Position numbers and translations under genes: made by a program. Under the pieces are notes generated by a model. The model did no database searches. It worked only from the letters and a program-made list of their open reading frames with translations, and was not told the origin of the DNA. From positions 2,418,001 to 2,482,000 of the forward strand of contig NZ_CP058335.1 in NCBI RefSeq assembly GCF_013391105.1: a stretch of 64,000 bases of DNA, written 5' to 3'. The stretch comes from Natronomonas salina (GTDB taxonomy: Archaea; Halobacteriota; Halobacteria; Halobacteriales; Haloarculaceae). Shown here one piece after another: positions 1-9,230 of this stretch (position 1 is the first letter of the stretch; each line of letters starts with the position of its first letter).

Positions 1-1227
1 CGGCAGTACGAGCGGAAGACCCGCGTCCCGACTGACCTCGTCGAGGAGATCAGCGAGGCCACCTCGGACGCCCACCCCGTCTGGCAGGAGGCCCGCGAGA
101 ACGACGACTGGGAGACCTTCGCCCCGACCGTCGAGCGCCTGCTCGACCTCAAGCGGGAGTACGCCGAGCACATCGACCCCGACGCCGACCCCTACGCGGT
201 CCTCTTCGCGGACTACGAGCCCTACATCGACCTCGAGACCGCCGAGCGCGTCCTCGAGCGCCTCCGCGAGGGGCTCGTCCCGCTCATCGACGCCATCCGC
301 GAGTCCGACGCCGACCTCTACGAGGTCGACGGCACCTTCCCCGAGGACCGGCAGCTCGAGCTCTCCCGGGAGGCCCTCGAGACGCTGGGCTACGACTTCG
401 AGCACGGGCGCCTCGACACCGCGCCGCACCCCTTCTCCTCGGGCACGCAATTCGACGCCCGGGTGACGACCCGCTTCGACGAGTCCGACCCCCTCGACTC
501 GCTGGGGTCGACGATCCACGAGTTCGGCCACGCGACCTACACCCAGGGGCTCCGGCAGGACGAGTACGGCACGCCCCTCGGCGAGCACCGCGGCCTGACG
601 GTCCACGAGTCCCAGTCGCGGCTCTGGGAGAACCACGTCGGCCGCACCCGCGCCTTCTGGGACCTGTTCGTCCCCCGGTTCAACGAGCAGCACGGCACCG
701 ACCTCACCCCGGAGCAGGCCTACGAGGCCGCCAACCAGGTGTACGAGGACAACCTCATCCGCGTCGAGGCGGACGAGCTCACCTACCACCTCCACATCAT
801 CCTCCGGTTCGAGATCGAGCGCGACCTCCTGGCCGGCGACCTCGACGTCGAGGAGGTGCCGGCGGTCTGGAACGACAAGATGGAGGAGTACCTCGGCGTC
901 CGTCCCGACACCGACGCCAACGGCTGCCTGCAGGACATCCACTGGAGCCACGGCTCCTTCGGCTACTTCCCGACCTACTCGCTGGGAAGCGTCCTCGCCG
1001 CCCAGCTCGACGCCGCCGCGCGCGAGGACCTCTCGCTCGACGAGCAGGTCCGCGACGGCGAGTTCGACCCGCTCCACGAGTGGCTCACCGAGAACGTCCA
1101 CCGCCACGGCCAGCGCTACACCACCGACGAACTCGTCGAGGAGGCCACCGGGGAGTCCTACACCGCCGACTACTTCCTGGAGTACGCCAAGTCGAAGTTC
1201 GGCGACCTGTACGACCTCGACGTGTAG
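1..1227 (+). CDS. M32 family carboxypeptidase (Taq/Pfu type), 5'-truncated by window edge
   Basis: The reading frame is open from base 1, so the gene starts outside the window; the last 408 residues are present of about 500 usual for the family. The zinc-binding motif HEFGH is visible near base 517 (IHEFGHATY), followed downstream by the typical HESQSRLWEN segment, where the third metal ligand Glu lies, and by LTYHLHIILRFEIE, all hallmarks of M32 metallocarboxypeptidases. The family removes C-terminal residues from peptides in the cytoplasm, usually with Zn or Co. No signal peptide can be judged because the N-terminus is missing. The TrmB-like regulator that follows is 110 bp away and probably transcribed separately. 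Confidence 0.95.
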   Translation, partial: RQYERKTRVPTDLVEEISEATSDAHPVWQEARENDDWETFAPTVERLLDLKREYAEHIDPDADPYAVLFADYEPYIDLETAERVLERLREGLVPLIDAIRESDADLYEVDGTFPEDRQLELSREALETLGYDFEHGRLDTAPHPFSSGTQFDARVTTRFDESDPLDSLGSTIHEFGHATYTQGLRQDEYGTPLGEHRGLTVHESQSRLWENHVGRTRAFWDLFVPRFNEQHGTDLTPEQAYEAANQVYEDNLIRVEADELTYHLHIILRFEIERDLLAGDLDVEEVPAVWNDKMEEYLGVRPDTDANGCLQDIHWSHGSFGYFPTYSLGSVLAAQLDAAAREDLSLDEQVRDGEFDPLHEWLTENVHRHGQRYTTDELVEEATGESYTADYFLEYAKSKFGDLYDLDV

Positions 1228-1337
1228 GTCCTTCGTGGTATTCGCGGTCGAGGCCGTCGACACGCTCGGCCGACTGGCCGAGTGTTATAGTCGACACGGA
1301 CACTGCATTTATCGCCGCGGCGGCCCAGGGTACGGCC

Positions 1338-1718
1338 ATGGAACCCGAACCGGACCCTGCGCGGTTCCGGAATCTGATGCTGGACTCGGAGCCGGGCTGT
1401 GAGGAGGTGCTGCGGTGCGTCTTCGGCATCCAGGAGCACGAAGCACGGCTCTACATGGAGCTGCTGGAGGCGCCGGACAGCACGGTCGCCGAACTCGCCG
1501 AGGTCGTCGACCGCGACCGGAGCAACGTCAACCGGGGGCTGACGACGCTGCTGGAGAAGGACCTGGTGAATCGCCGCCGCCGGCTGCTCGACAGCGGCGG
1601 GCACGTCTACCAGTACCGGGCGACGCCAGAGGAGGAGGCCCGCGAGATGATGCACGCGACGCTCGACGAGTGGACGGCGTTCGTCCACGAGCGGATCGAC
1701 GAGTTCCCGCAGCGGTAG
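1338..1718 (+). CDS. TrmB-like winged-helix transcriptional regulator
   Basis: 126 aa. Residues 35-100 form a winged helix (LYMELLEAPDSTVAELAEVV, then DRDRSNVNRGLTTLLEKDLV, then a basic wing with RRRR), the layout of haloarchaeal TrmB/MarR-like DNA-binding proteins. The ATG at 1338 was chosen because the frame upstream of it is an artefact overlapping the M32 gene. No effector-binding domain is present, so it is a stand-alone DNA-binding protein. The target is unknown. Confidence 0.8.
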   Translation: MEPEPDPARFRNLMLDSEPGCEEVLRCVFGIQEHEARLYMELLEAPDSTVAELAEVVDRDRSNVNRGLTTLLEKDLVNRRRRLLDSGGHVYQYRATPEEEAREMMHATLDEWTAFVHERIDEFPQR

Positions 1719-1892
1719 TCACTCCAGCGCGTCGACGCCGACGGCCCCGTCGGACTGGAGCCAGGCGTTGTGGTTCTCGACGTCGTAGATGACGACCTCG
1801 CCGTTCGCGAGGTCGAGGTCCGCACACCGGCGCTTCCGGGCCGGGAGGCTGTCGTCGGCATCGTCGGAGCGGTCTTCGAGTGGCGCTGGCAT
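1719..1892 (-). CDS. Small acidic haloarchaeal protein, resembles DUF7331
   Basis: 57-aa frame starting at the CAT complement at 1890-1892 and ending immediately after the stop of the convergent regulator. The C-terminal half contains GEVVIYDVENHNAWLQSD, which I recognise as characteristic of a short protein family found throughout Halobacteria (DUF7331). Function unknown; soluble, with no membrane segment or cysteine cluster. Convergent, abutting stop codons support a real gene. Confidence 0.7.
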   Translation of the reverse strand: MPAPLEDRSDDADDSLPARKRRCADLDLANGEVVIYDVENHNAWLQSDGAVGVDALE

Positions 1893-2021
1893 GTGTTGTC
1901 AGAGAGCGGTTTCGCCCTACGAGAGGCCGTTGGCGTCGGGTATTGTTAAACGTTATCACGTGTCATACGCGCGTCGGACAGATTTGCCAGCCGTGAAGTG
2001 CCGCCGGCCCGAGGTCGGGGT

Positions 2022-2267
2022 ATGAGCGACCAGACAGTCGTGGAGGCCGGCGAGTACACGTCCGAGGAGCTACTCGCGAAGCTCGAGGACGGCGAGCGGC
2101 TCGTCGTCCGGACCCGGGTCCTCGGCAGCGAGGAGGAGCTGACCCTCCGGTTCGACGGGGAGACGTACTACTGCGACTCGCCAACGACGCTGCACAAGCA
2201 CGACGACCGCGACGAGATGCGGACCTGCATGGAGCACTACGGCTACGTCCGCGACGCCGCGGCGTGA
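2022..2267 (+). CDS. Small conserved-looking haloarchaeal protein
   Basis: 81 aa, acidic. The sequence alternates short predicted beta strands (RLVVRTRVLG, LTLRFDGETYYCDSP) and ends in a helix with Cys-Met-Glu-His (MRTCMEHYGYV). No known domain is recognised. The ATG at 2022 is preferred over the in-frame ATG at 1998 because the upstream codons encode a Pro/Arg-rich stretch unlike coding sequence here. A TATA-like TTGTTAAAC lies about 75 bp upstream. Probably its own unit before thrC. Confidence 0.65.
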   Translation: MSDQTVVEAGEYTSEELLAKLEDGERLVVRTRVLGSEEELTLRFDGETYYCDSPTTLHKHDDRDEMRTCMEHYGYVRDAAA

Positions 2268-2357
2268 GGGCGCCGGTCCCGTCGCCGTGACCGCCCCGCG
2301 ACCGCAACACGGGCCCGAAACGCCCCCTTTTTGCGACTCCGCGACCGAGGGTCTCCA

Positions 2358-3635
2358 ATGACCGACCTGTCGCTCCCCGAGACCCCCGAGGCGCCCGCCG
2401 TCGCCGAGGACGGCGTCTGGCTCCGCTGCATCGAGTGCGGCCACGAGCACGCGCCCTTCGACGACATCGTCTACACCTGCGAGGAGTGCGACTCGCTGCT
2501 GGAGGCCCGCTACGACCGCTACCCGACCTTCGACGAGTTCGCGGGCCGCGGCGTCTGGCGCTACAGCGCCGCCCTCCCGTTCGAGGAGGGGGTCACCCTC
2601 CCGGAGGGCGACACGCCGCTGCACCGCGTCCCGCGGCTGGAGGACGACGTCGGCGTCCGGACGCTCCGCGTCAAGCACGAGGGGATGAACCCCACCGGCT
2701 CGTTCAAGGACCGCGGGATGACCGTCGGCGTCCGCGTCGCCGCCGAACTCGGCGTCGGTCGGCTGGCCTGCGCCTCCACCGGTAACACCTCCGCCGCGCT
2801 GGCGGCCTACGGCGCCCGCGCCGACCTCGAGACGCTCGTCCTGCTGCCGGCCGGGAAGGTCGCCGCCGGGAAGGTCGCGCAGGCGAGCCTCCACGGCGCC
2901 CGCATCCTCGAGGTCGACGGGAACTTCGACGCCTGCCTCGACGTCGTCCAGAACCTCGCGGACCGCGGCGAGGCGTACCTCCTGAACTCGCTGAACCCCT
3001 TCCGCCTGGAGGGCCAGAAGACCATCGGCCTGGAGATCCTCGAGGAGTTCCGCGACGACTACGGCCGGTTCCCCGACCGGATCGTCCTGCCGGTCGGCAA
3101 CGCGGGCAACACCGCCGCCCTCTACAAGTGCTTCCGCGAGCTCGTCGCGGCCGGCGAACTCGAACCTGACGAGGTGCCGAAGCTGACCGGCGTGCAGGCG
3201 GAGGGCGCCGCGCCGATGGTCGAGGCCATCGAGTCCGGCGCCGAGGACACCGAGCGCTGGGCTGAGGTCGAGACCATCGCGACGGCCATCCGCATCGGCA
3301 ACCCGGTCAACGCGCCGAAGGCGCTGCCCGGCATCCGCGAGACCGGCGGCACCGCCGTCGCCGTCTCCGACGACGAGATCACCGACGCCCAGCGCGCGCT
3401 CGCCCACGAGGGCGTCGGCGTCGAGCCGGCCTCGGCGGCCTCCGTCGCCGGCCTGCGCAAGCTCCGGAGCGAGGGCGTCGTCGGCGACGACGAGGACGTC
3501 GTCTGCCTGACCACCGGCCACCTGCTGAAGGACCCCGACGCCGCCGCGGCGGCCGGCAACGACCCCGAACCGGTCGCCAACTCGACCGAGGCGGTGCTGG
3601 AGCACCTCGGAATCGCAGCGACGGCAGAACGGTAA
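2358..3635 (+). CDS. thrC: Threonine synthase
   Basis: 425 aa. Converts O-phospho-homoserine to threonine with PLP. An N-terminal Cys4 ribbon (LRCIECGHEH, then YTCEECDS) precedes the fold-type II PLP domain; the Schiff-base lysine sits in NPTGSFKDRGM near residue 117, and the phosphate-binding glycine loop is PVGNAGNTAA. Length and ribbon match archaeal ThrC. The ATG at 2358 follows a TTTTTG tract; upstream in-frame residues are not conserved-looking. LysC (55909-57093) and threonine deaminase (41876-43084) in this window use or supply the same pathway but are not linked to it. Confidence 0.96.
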   Translation: MTDLSLPETPEAPAVAEDGVWLRCIECGHEHAPFDDIVYTCEECDSLLEARYDRYPTFDEFAGRGVWRYSAALPFEEGVTLPEGDTPLHRVPRLEDDVGVRTLRVKHEGMNPTGSFKDRGMTVGVRVAAELGVGRLACASTGNTSAALAAYGARADLETLVLLPAGKVAAGKVAQASLHGARILEVDGNFDACLDVVQNLADRGEAYLLNSLNPFRLEGQKTIGLEILEEFRDDYGRFPDRIVLPVGNAGNTAALYKCFRELVAAGELEPDEVPKLTGVQAEGAAPMVEAIESGAEDTERWAEVETIATAIRIGNPVNAPKALPGIRETGGTAVAVSDDEITDAQRALAHEGVGVEPASAASVAGLRKLRSEGVVGDDEDVVCLTTGHLLKDPDAAAAAGNDPEPVANSTEAVLEHLGIAATAER

Positions 3636-3660
3636 GCGGCAGGCGGGACAGCAGCGCCGG

Positions 3661-6027
3661 TCAGTCGGCGGCCTCGGCCGCGCCGGACTCGCCGGTCCGG
3701 TCGGCGAGGAACACCTTCGTCGTCGACTCGCCCGCCGCGACCTCGACCTCGTACTCGCCGTACCGGCTGGCGAGGACGACCGTCGCGGGGCCGTCGCTGT
3801 CGACGTCCAGGGTCAACTCCGACTCGACGTCGAGGCCGGCCGCCTCGACCCAGAGGGTGGCCTCCGCGACGCCCTCGAGGGTGACCTCCAGGGCGTTCTC
3901 CGGGCTGCGGCGCGACCCGGCGTCGGGCGTCTCCCACTCGACGCCGCGGCTGAGGTGCCGCTGGGGCCGCCGGCCGTAGCGCTTGAACGAGCGGGCCTCC
4001 GGGTCCGCGTAGCCGTCGGCCAGCGACGTGGCGTCGACGAGCCCGGAGTCCTCGCCCAGCCGGGTCCGGATGTCGGAGACCCAGTAGGCGCCGTCGTGGA
4101 CGAGGTCGACCTCGGGGTGGTCGAGCTCCGGTACCTGGCGGTAGGTGACCCGGCGGGGGTTCCGGACGACCGTGCCCGCCGAGACGAACTCGGGGATACC
4201 GTCCCACCGGTCGCGGTACCCAAGCGAGAGGTGGGTGGCGGCGGGGAACAGGTCGAACTGGTAGCGGTAGCCGTGGCGCTTGAGCCGGCGGGCGTAGTTC
4301 TCCGGCGCGAGGAACGGCACCAGGGGGTCCCCGACGCTGTTCCAGACGAGCATCGGCACGTGCCGGAGGTTGTCCGTCACCTTCAGGGCGCTCTCGGGGC
4401 TGTCGGTGAAGAGGTTCAGCAGGTCGCCGCCGCCCTGGCCGCCGAACAGCCCGGTGGTGAGCCGCTCCGGCGCGCCGAGCAGCCCGCCGGTGACGCCCTC
4501 GACGGGGTCCTCGGCGGCGGGGCCGACGATGGAGAAGCCGCGGCCGACGAGGTCCGGACACTGCGCGGCGAGCATGCAGGTGCCGAACCCGCCCATCGAG
4601 TACCCGCCCATGGCGACGCGACTGCGGTCGATCTCGTAGCGCGTCTCGAGGTCGCGCCAGGCCTCGAAGACGTCGAGTTCGGCCTCCCGGCTGTACCACC
4701 GACCCGGGCCGCGGGCCTGCGGCATCAGCACGATCGCGCCGGCCTCCTCGGCGAGCGACCGGAGGAGGTTCGGCGTGTAGACGGCGTACTGGGTGTACCC
4801 GCAACTCAGCGAGTGCAGCAGCAGGACGAGCGGCGCCGGCTCCTCGAGGTCCTCGGGGACGTAGACGTTGTACGGCTGGATCCGACCCTGGAGGACGTCG
4901 TTGTCGACGTCGACGCCCTCGCCGAGGTAGTACCGCGAGGGGTACAGCAGCGACATGACGCCGGAGTCTGGGACGTTGCGCTCGGTGGTCCCCTCGCGGA
5001 GCGCCCCGAAGTCGACGTCGGCGTGGAACTCGGAGATGTCGCGGTCGGCCAGCGCGGTCGCCTGGCGGTGCTCCCGCCAGTTCCCCCGGCCGAAGACCCG
5101 CGGCGACCGGTCGAGCAGCGTCTCGAGGATGCCGTTGCCGATGCCGGTCACGTCGAGGAGGTCGAAGAGGCCGCGGCCGACGTCGACCGGCCCGACGTTG
5201 CTGGCGTAGGGCTCGTCGAACCGGAAGCCGACGTTGAAGACCGGCGGCGTGTCGTGGCCCGACTTTCCGCCGCCCGGCGTCTCCGCGTCGGGGCTGACGG
5301 CGATCTGCTGGAACTCGTCGTTCTCGTCGTCCCAGAGGCCGACGACGCAGTAGTGTCGCCACGTCTCCTCGCCCGGTTGGAGGGGCACCTCGACCTCGAT
5401 CTGGTTGCGTTCGACGTCCACAGAGACGCGGTCGTCGGCCAGCGGCTCACCGTCGAGTTCGGCGCCGGTGCCCCAGGTGGCGAGGCGGTGGTCGACGGGC
5501 GCGCCGAGGTCGCCGAGGCCGTAGCCCCAGTCGGTGCGACGGCCGCCGTCGCTCCCGGTGCCGTCCGGGTCGGTGTCGATACCGACGGCGACGGCGGCGG
5601 CGTCGGGTTCGAGCATCGTGTTGAGGGTGATGCGGTAGGCGATGCCGTCGTCGGTGGGGCGGGCGCGGAACTCCAGGAGGTCCGCGCCGTTGTAGCCGAA
5701 CCGGGTCGGGTCGTTCGGGTAGTGGTAGTCGCCGGTCGGCTGCGAGAGGATGCCGCCGAGCGCGGAGGCGTCGGCGGGCGATCCCGCTACCCACGAGCGG
5801 GTGTCGGCGCCGCGGTCGTCGTAGACGTAGTCCTGGTAGAGGTACTCGCCGTCGACGTAGGCGTCGCAGCCGGAGACGAGGAGGGGCGCTGCGTCCCAGC
5901 CCGGCCCGTTCTCCAGCTGGGGCGGCGTCGGGTTCGCCCCGTAGAGGGCGTCGGGGCCGGGTCGAGGGGGCGAAGGCGGATCGGCGGCGTCTGAACCCGC
6001 CTCCGGTTCACGGTTGCCGTGCGGCAT
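3661..6027 (-). CDS. Large two-domain alpha/beta hydrolase (prolyl-oligopeptidase/esterase-like), copy 1
   Basis: 788 aa. The N-terminal ~300 residues resemble the beta-sandwich binding module seen at the end of glucodextranase-type proteins (DALYGANPTPPQLENGPGW, then a YQDYVYDDRGADT segment). The middle contains an alpha/beta-hydrolase domain with nucleophile elbow GGYSMGG (Ser near residue 476), an acid in VGDPLVP and a His in ATHLSLG near 598. The last ~120 residues form another beta domain. No signal peptide or Tat motif, so cytoplasmic location is inferred. It lies head-to-tail with a full paralogue (6176-8707). Substrate unknown: peptide or ester bond. Confidence 0.85.
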   Translation of the reverse strand: MPHGNREPEAGSDAADPPSPPRPGPDALYGANPTPPQLENGPGWDAAPLLVSGCDAYVDGEYLYQDYVYDDRGADTRSWVAGSPADASALGGILSQPTGDYHYPNDPTRFGYNGADLLEFRARPTDDGIAYRITLNTMLEPDAAAVAVGIDTDPDGTGSDGGRRTDWGYGLGDLGAPVDHRLATWGTGAELDGEPLADDRVSVDVERNQIEVEVPLQPGEETWRHYCVVGLWDDENDEFQQIAVSPDAETPGGGKSGHDTPPVFNVGFRFDEPYASNVGPVDVGRGLFDLLDVTGIGNGILETLLDRSPRVFGRGNWREHRQATALADRDISEFHADVDFGALREGTTERNVPDSGVMSLLYPSRYYLGEGVDVDNDVLQGRIQPYNVYVPEDLEEPAPLVLLLHSLSCGYTQYAVYTPNLLRSLAEEAGAIVLMPQARGPGRWYSREAELDVFEAWRDLETRYEIDRSRVAMGGYSMGGFGTCMLAAQCPDLVGRGFSIVGPAAEDPVEGVTGGLLGAPERLTTGLFGGQGGGDLLNLFTDSPESALKVTDNLRHVPMLVWNSVGDPLVPFLAPENYARRLKRHGYRYQFDLFPAATHLSLGYRDRWDGIPEFVSAGTVVRNPRRVTYRQVPELDHPEVDLVHDGAYWVSDIRTRLGEDSGLVDATSLADGYADPEARSFKRYGRRPQRHLSRGVEWETPDAGSRRSPENALEVTLEGVAEATLWVEAAGLDVESELTLDVDSDGPATVVLASRYGEYEVEVAAGESTTKVFLADRTGESGAAEAAD

Positions 6028-6175
6028 ACGTCTAGGGTCGCCTGCGAGGCGGAAAGGTGTTAACCCGACGCACGACTGGACGTTTAAGTGTCGACGATGA
6101 ATGGTGGGTTCGTTTACTGCGGTTGAACGGCGGGAGGGCGGCTCTCGCCGCTGAGCCCGCTCCGGCGGTCGGCCG

Positions 6176-8707
6176 CTACGCGAGCGGGCCGACGGTGGTC
6201 TCGGATTCGCCCTCCCGGAGGCTGACGTCGTGGGTGCCGAACGGGCCCCGGAGCGTGACCGTCGCGGGGCCGTCACTGTCGGCTTCGATGGTGAGTTCCT
6301 CGTCGACGTCGAGGCCGGCTTCTTCGATCCAGACCGTCGCCGAGCCGACGCCCTCGAGGTCGAGCGCCAGCGCGTTCTCCGGGCCGCGCTCGGTCTCCGG
6401 TTCGTTCCACCGGACGCCCGTGGCGGTGTACGCCAGGGGCTTGCTCCCGGTGGTGGTGTAGCGCTCGGCGTCGGGTTCGCCGTAGCCGTCGGCGAACGAG
6501 GTGGCGTCGACGAGCGCGCTGTCCTCGCCGGCGCGGGGCTCGACGTCCGTGACCCAGTGGGCGCCGTCGTGGACCAGCCCGAGGTCGTCGTGGTCGAACT
6601 CCGGGACCCGCTTGTAGGTCACCCGGGCCGGCCGCTGCGGGACCGCCGCCTCGGCGAGGTACTCGGGGCCGCGGTCCCAGCGGTCCTGCAGCGCCAGCAG
6701 GAAGTGGTCCGACGGGAAGACGTCGATCTGGTGGCGGTAGCCGTGGGACCGGAGGCGGCCGGCGTAGTTCGTCGGCCCGAGGAGGGGCACCAGCGGGTCC
6801 GTGCCGCCGTGCCACAGCAGCATGGGGACGTGCCGGAGGTTCTCGGTGAGGCGCAGCGCGTTCTCCGGCTCCTCGTCGAAGACGGTGAACAGCCGGCCGC
6901 CGCCCTCGCCGCCGAACAGGCCGTCGAACAGCAGCGACGGCGTCGCGAGCATGTTGTTCGTCGGCGCCTCCAGCGGGTCCTCGGCCGGCGGTCCGACGAC
7001 CGGGAAGCAGCGACCGAAGCAGTCCGGGTGCTTCGCCGCCGTTATGATGGCGCCGTAGCCGCCCATCGAGTAGCCGGTGATGGACACCCGCGAGCGGTCG
7101 ACGTCGAAGCGCGTCTCGAGGTCGCGCCAGGCCTCGAAGACGTCGAGTTCGGCCTCCCGGCTGTACCACAGGCCGGGGCCGCGGGTCTGGGGCATGAACA
7201 CCAGCGCCTCGCAGGTCTCGCCGACGTCCTCGACGTAGTTGGACATCCACACCGGGTACTGGTTGTAGCAGTTGCCCAGCGAGTGCAGCATCGCGACCAT
7301 CGGCGCCGGCTCCTCGAGGTCCACGCTCTCCGGGACGTAGACGTTGTACGGCTGGATGCGCCCCCGCAGCACGTTCGCGAAGGGGTCGACGCCGTCGCCG
7401 AACTCCTCCCGGGACGGGTAGAGACAGGAGACGACGCCGGAGTCGGGGACGTTGCGCTCGGTGGTCCCCTCGCGGAGCGCCCCGAAGTCGACGTCGGCGT
7501 GGAACTCCGAGAGGTCCCGCTCGGCGAGCTTCGTGGCCTGCCGGTGCTCGCGCCAGTTGCCGACGCCGAGCACGCGCGGGATGCCCTCGGTGCCGTTGAA
7601 CAGCCAGAACCGGTCGAGTTCGTCGAGCAGGTCCGAGAGGCTGGACGAACCGAGCGGGGTGAGGGGACTCTCCAGCGGGTTCAGCAGGTCCAGGGAGTCG
7701 TCGAGGTCGCCGATGAGGTTCGGCAGGTCGTCGAGGCGGTCGACGATCTCCAGCGGCCCGTCGAGTTCGTCGAGGGCGTCGCTCGGCGCGTTCGCCAGGA
7801 CGGTCGTCAGCCGCGGCACCAGCGTGTCGAGGTCGACGTTCCGCCCCATCGGCTCCTCGAACCGGAACCCGACGTTGAAGATCGGCGGCGCGCCGCCGCG
7901 CTGCGCGTTGCCGCCGGGGCGCTCGTCGTCGGCGTCGGGCGCCACTTGCTGGAACGCGTCGTTGTCGTCGTCCCAGAGGCCGACGACGCAGTAGTGCCGC
8001 CAGGTCTCTTCGCCGGGGTCGAGGGGGGCTTCGAGTTCGATCTGGTTACGTTCGACGTCGACGGAGACGCGGTCTGAGTCGAGGGGTTCGCCGTCGAGTT
8101 CGGCACCTGTGCCCCACGTCACCAGTCGGTGGTCGACGGGCGCGCCCAGGTCGCCGAGGCCGTAGCCCCAGTCCGTTCGGCGGTCGTCGGTCTGGCGGCC
8201 GGTGTCGCTCTGACGGTCGGTGTCCCTCTGTCGGTCGTCGTCGGTCTCGTCGGCGGTCCCGCACTGCGTGTCGATACCGACGGCGACGGCTGCGGCGTCG
8301 GGTTCGAGCATCGTGTTGAGGGTGATGCGGTAGGCGACGCCGTCGTCGGTGGAGCGGGCGCGGAACTCCAGGAGGTCCGCGCCGTTGTAGGCGTAGGTGT
8401 CGGGGTCGCTCGGGTAGCGGTAGTCGCCGGTCGGCCGGGAGTAGAAGCCGCCCAGGTGGTCGCCGTCCGGCGGCTGTTCGAGCACCGAGCGGGTGTCGGC
8501 GCCGTGGTCGTCGTAGACGTAGTCCTGGTAGAGGTACTCGCCGTCGACGTAGGCGTCACAGCCCGCGAACAGAAGCGGGTCTGCCTCCCATCCCGGTCCG
8601 TTCTCCAGTTGTGGCGGCGTCGGGTTCGCTCCGTACAGCGCGTCGGGGCCGGCCTGCGGCGTCTCCCGCGCCGGGGGGTCCGTCCCGCCGCTCGACTCTT
8701 CGGACAT
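6176..8707 (-). CDS. Large two-domain alpha/beta hydrolase, copy 2 (tandem paralogue)
   Basis: 843 aa, same architecture as copy 1: N-terminal module, hydrolase domain with GYSMGG (Ser near residue 547), Asp in GGTDPLVP and His in SDHFLLALQDRW, then a C-terminal beta domain. Many blocks are identical to copy 1, for example AELDVFEAWRDLETR and FHADVDFGALREGTTERNVP. It carries extra material: an Asp/Arg/Thr-rich insertion near residue 150 and about 45 additional residues of Leu/Asp repeats near 300-350. It is upstream of copy 1 on the same strand, with a 148-bp gap, so co-transcription is possible. Confidence 0.85.
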   Translation of the reverse strand: MSEESSGGTDPPARETPQAGPDALYGANPTPPQLENGPGWEADPLLFAGCDAYVDGEYLYQDYVYDDHGADTRSVLEQPPDGDHLGGFYSRPTGDYRYPSDPDTYAYNGADLLEFRARSTDDGVAYRITLNTMLEPDAAAVAVGIDTQCGTADETDDDRQRDTDRQSDTGRQTDDRRTDWGYGLGDLGAPVDHRLVTWGTGAELDGEPLDSDRVSVDVERNQIELEAPLDPGEETWRHYCVVGLWDDDNDAFQQVAPDADDERPGGNAQRGGAPPIFNVGFRFEEPMGRNVDLDTLVPRLTTVLANAPSDALDELDGPLEIVDRLDDLPNLIGDLDDSLDLLNPLESPLTPLGSSSLSDLLDELDRFWLFNGTEGIPRVLGVGNWREHRQATKLAERDLSEFHADVDFGALREGTTERNVPDSGVVSCLYPSREEFGDGVDPFANVLRGRIQPYNVYVPESVDLEEPAPMVAMLHSLGNCYNQYPVWMSNYVEDVGETCEALVFMPQTRGPGLWYSREAELDVFEAWRDLETRFDVDRSRVSITGYSMGGYGAIITAAKHPDCFGRCFPVVGPPAEDPLEAPTNNMLATPSLLFDGLFGGEGGGRLFTVFDEEPENALRLTENLRHVPMLLWHGGTDPLVPLLGPTNYAGRLRSHGYRHQIDVFPSDHFLLALQDRWDRGPEYLAEAAVPQRPARVTYKRVPEFDHDDLGLVHDGAHWVTDVEPRAGEDSALVDATSFADGYGEPDAERYTTTGSKPLAYTATGVRWNEPETERGPENALALDLEGVGSATVWIEEAGLDVDEELTIEADSDGPATVTLRGPFGTHDVSLREGESETTVGPLA

Positions 8708-8892
8708 AGTGGCCCGTTACGTTCGTCCGCGATAGGGATTCCCCCTAGTATCACCCCGACTTTTTATCCGCATGCGGGGCGGTGTCGCTCCCCGTGTTCC
8801 CGTGTTACGTGGCCCTTGGATGGCGATTCCGAGTAACGCGGTGTGACGGCCGTCTGACGCGGTTATTTGGGACTTCGTGGCGTACTAGAGCC

Positions 8893-9168
8893 ATGGCATC
8901 GGCTTCATCCGAACCGGTGGGGAGCGAGGTCCGGGCGGACGGCGATCGGGCCGCCGAACTCGAGGCCGAACTGGCCCGGGAGCGCCGCCGCCGCGAGGCC
9001 GCAGAGGAGTGGGCCGAGTTCCTGGAGCGGGAACTCGAAGCGCGCGAGCAGCAACTCGACGGCGTCATCGACCAGTACGAGACCCAGCTCGAGGGCGTCC
9101 AGCGGGACGCCGAGGGGGGATCTGGCAGGCTGTGGGCGCGGCTGGCCGGCTGGCTCCGCGGTCGCTGA
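8893..9168 (+). CDS. Short coiled-coil protein
   Basis: 91 aa. Residues 20-70 are a highly charged continuous helix rich in Glu/Arg (ELEAELARERRRREAAEEWA) predicted to form a coiled coil. The last 12 residues, RLWARLAGWLRGR, are amphipathic and basic, suggesting membrane or nucleic-acid contact. The ATG at 8893 lies about 25 bp after a GGTTATTTGG TATA-like box. No family assignment. Confidence 0.6.
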   Translation: MASASSEPVGSEVRADGDRAAELEAELARERRRREAAEEWAEFLERELEAREQQLDGVIDQYETQLEGVQRDAEGGSGRLWARLAGWLRGR

Positions 9169-9230
9169 GTCCGTCGAAACGACTCGAGAAAGTTAGTCTA
9201 CTCCCCGCCGGTCTCCGTTTTCTACCCGCT

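Noticed and set aside
1970-2358. Minus-strand frame opposite the small gene at 2022
   Set aside because: Arg/Ser/Pro-rich without motif; a shadow of the plus-strand genes.
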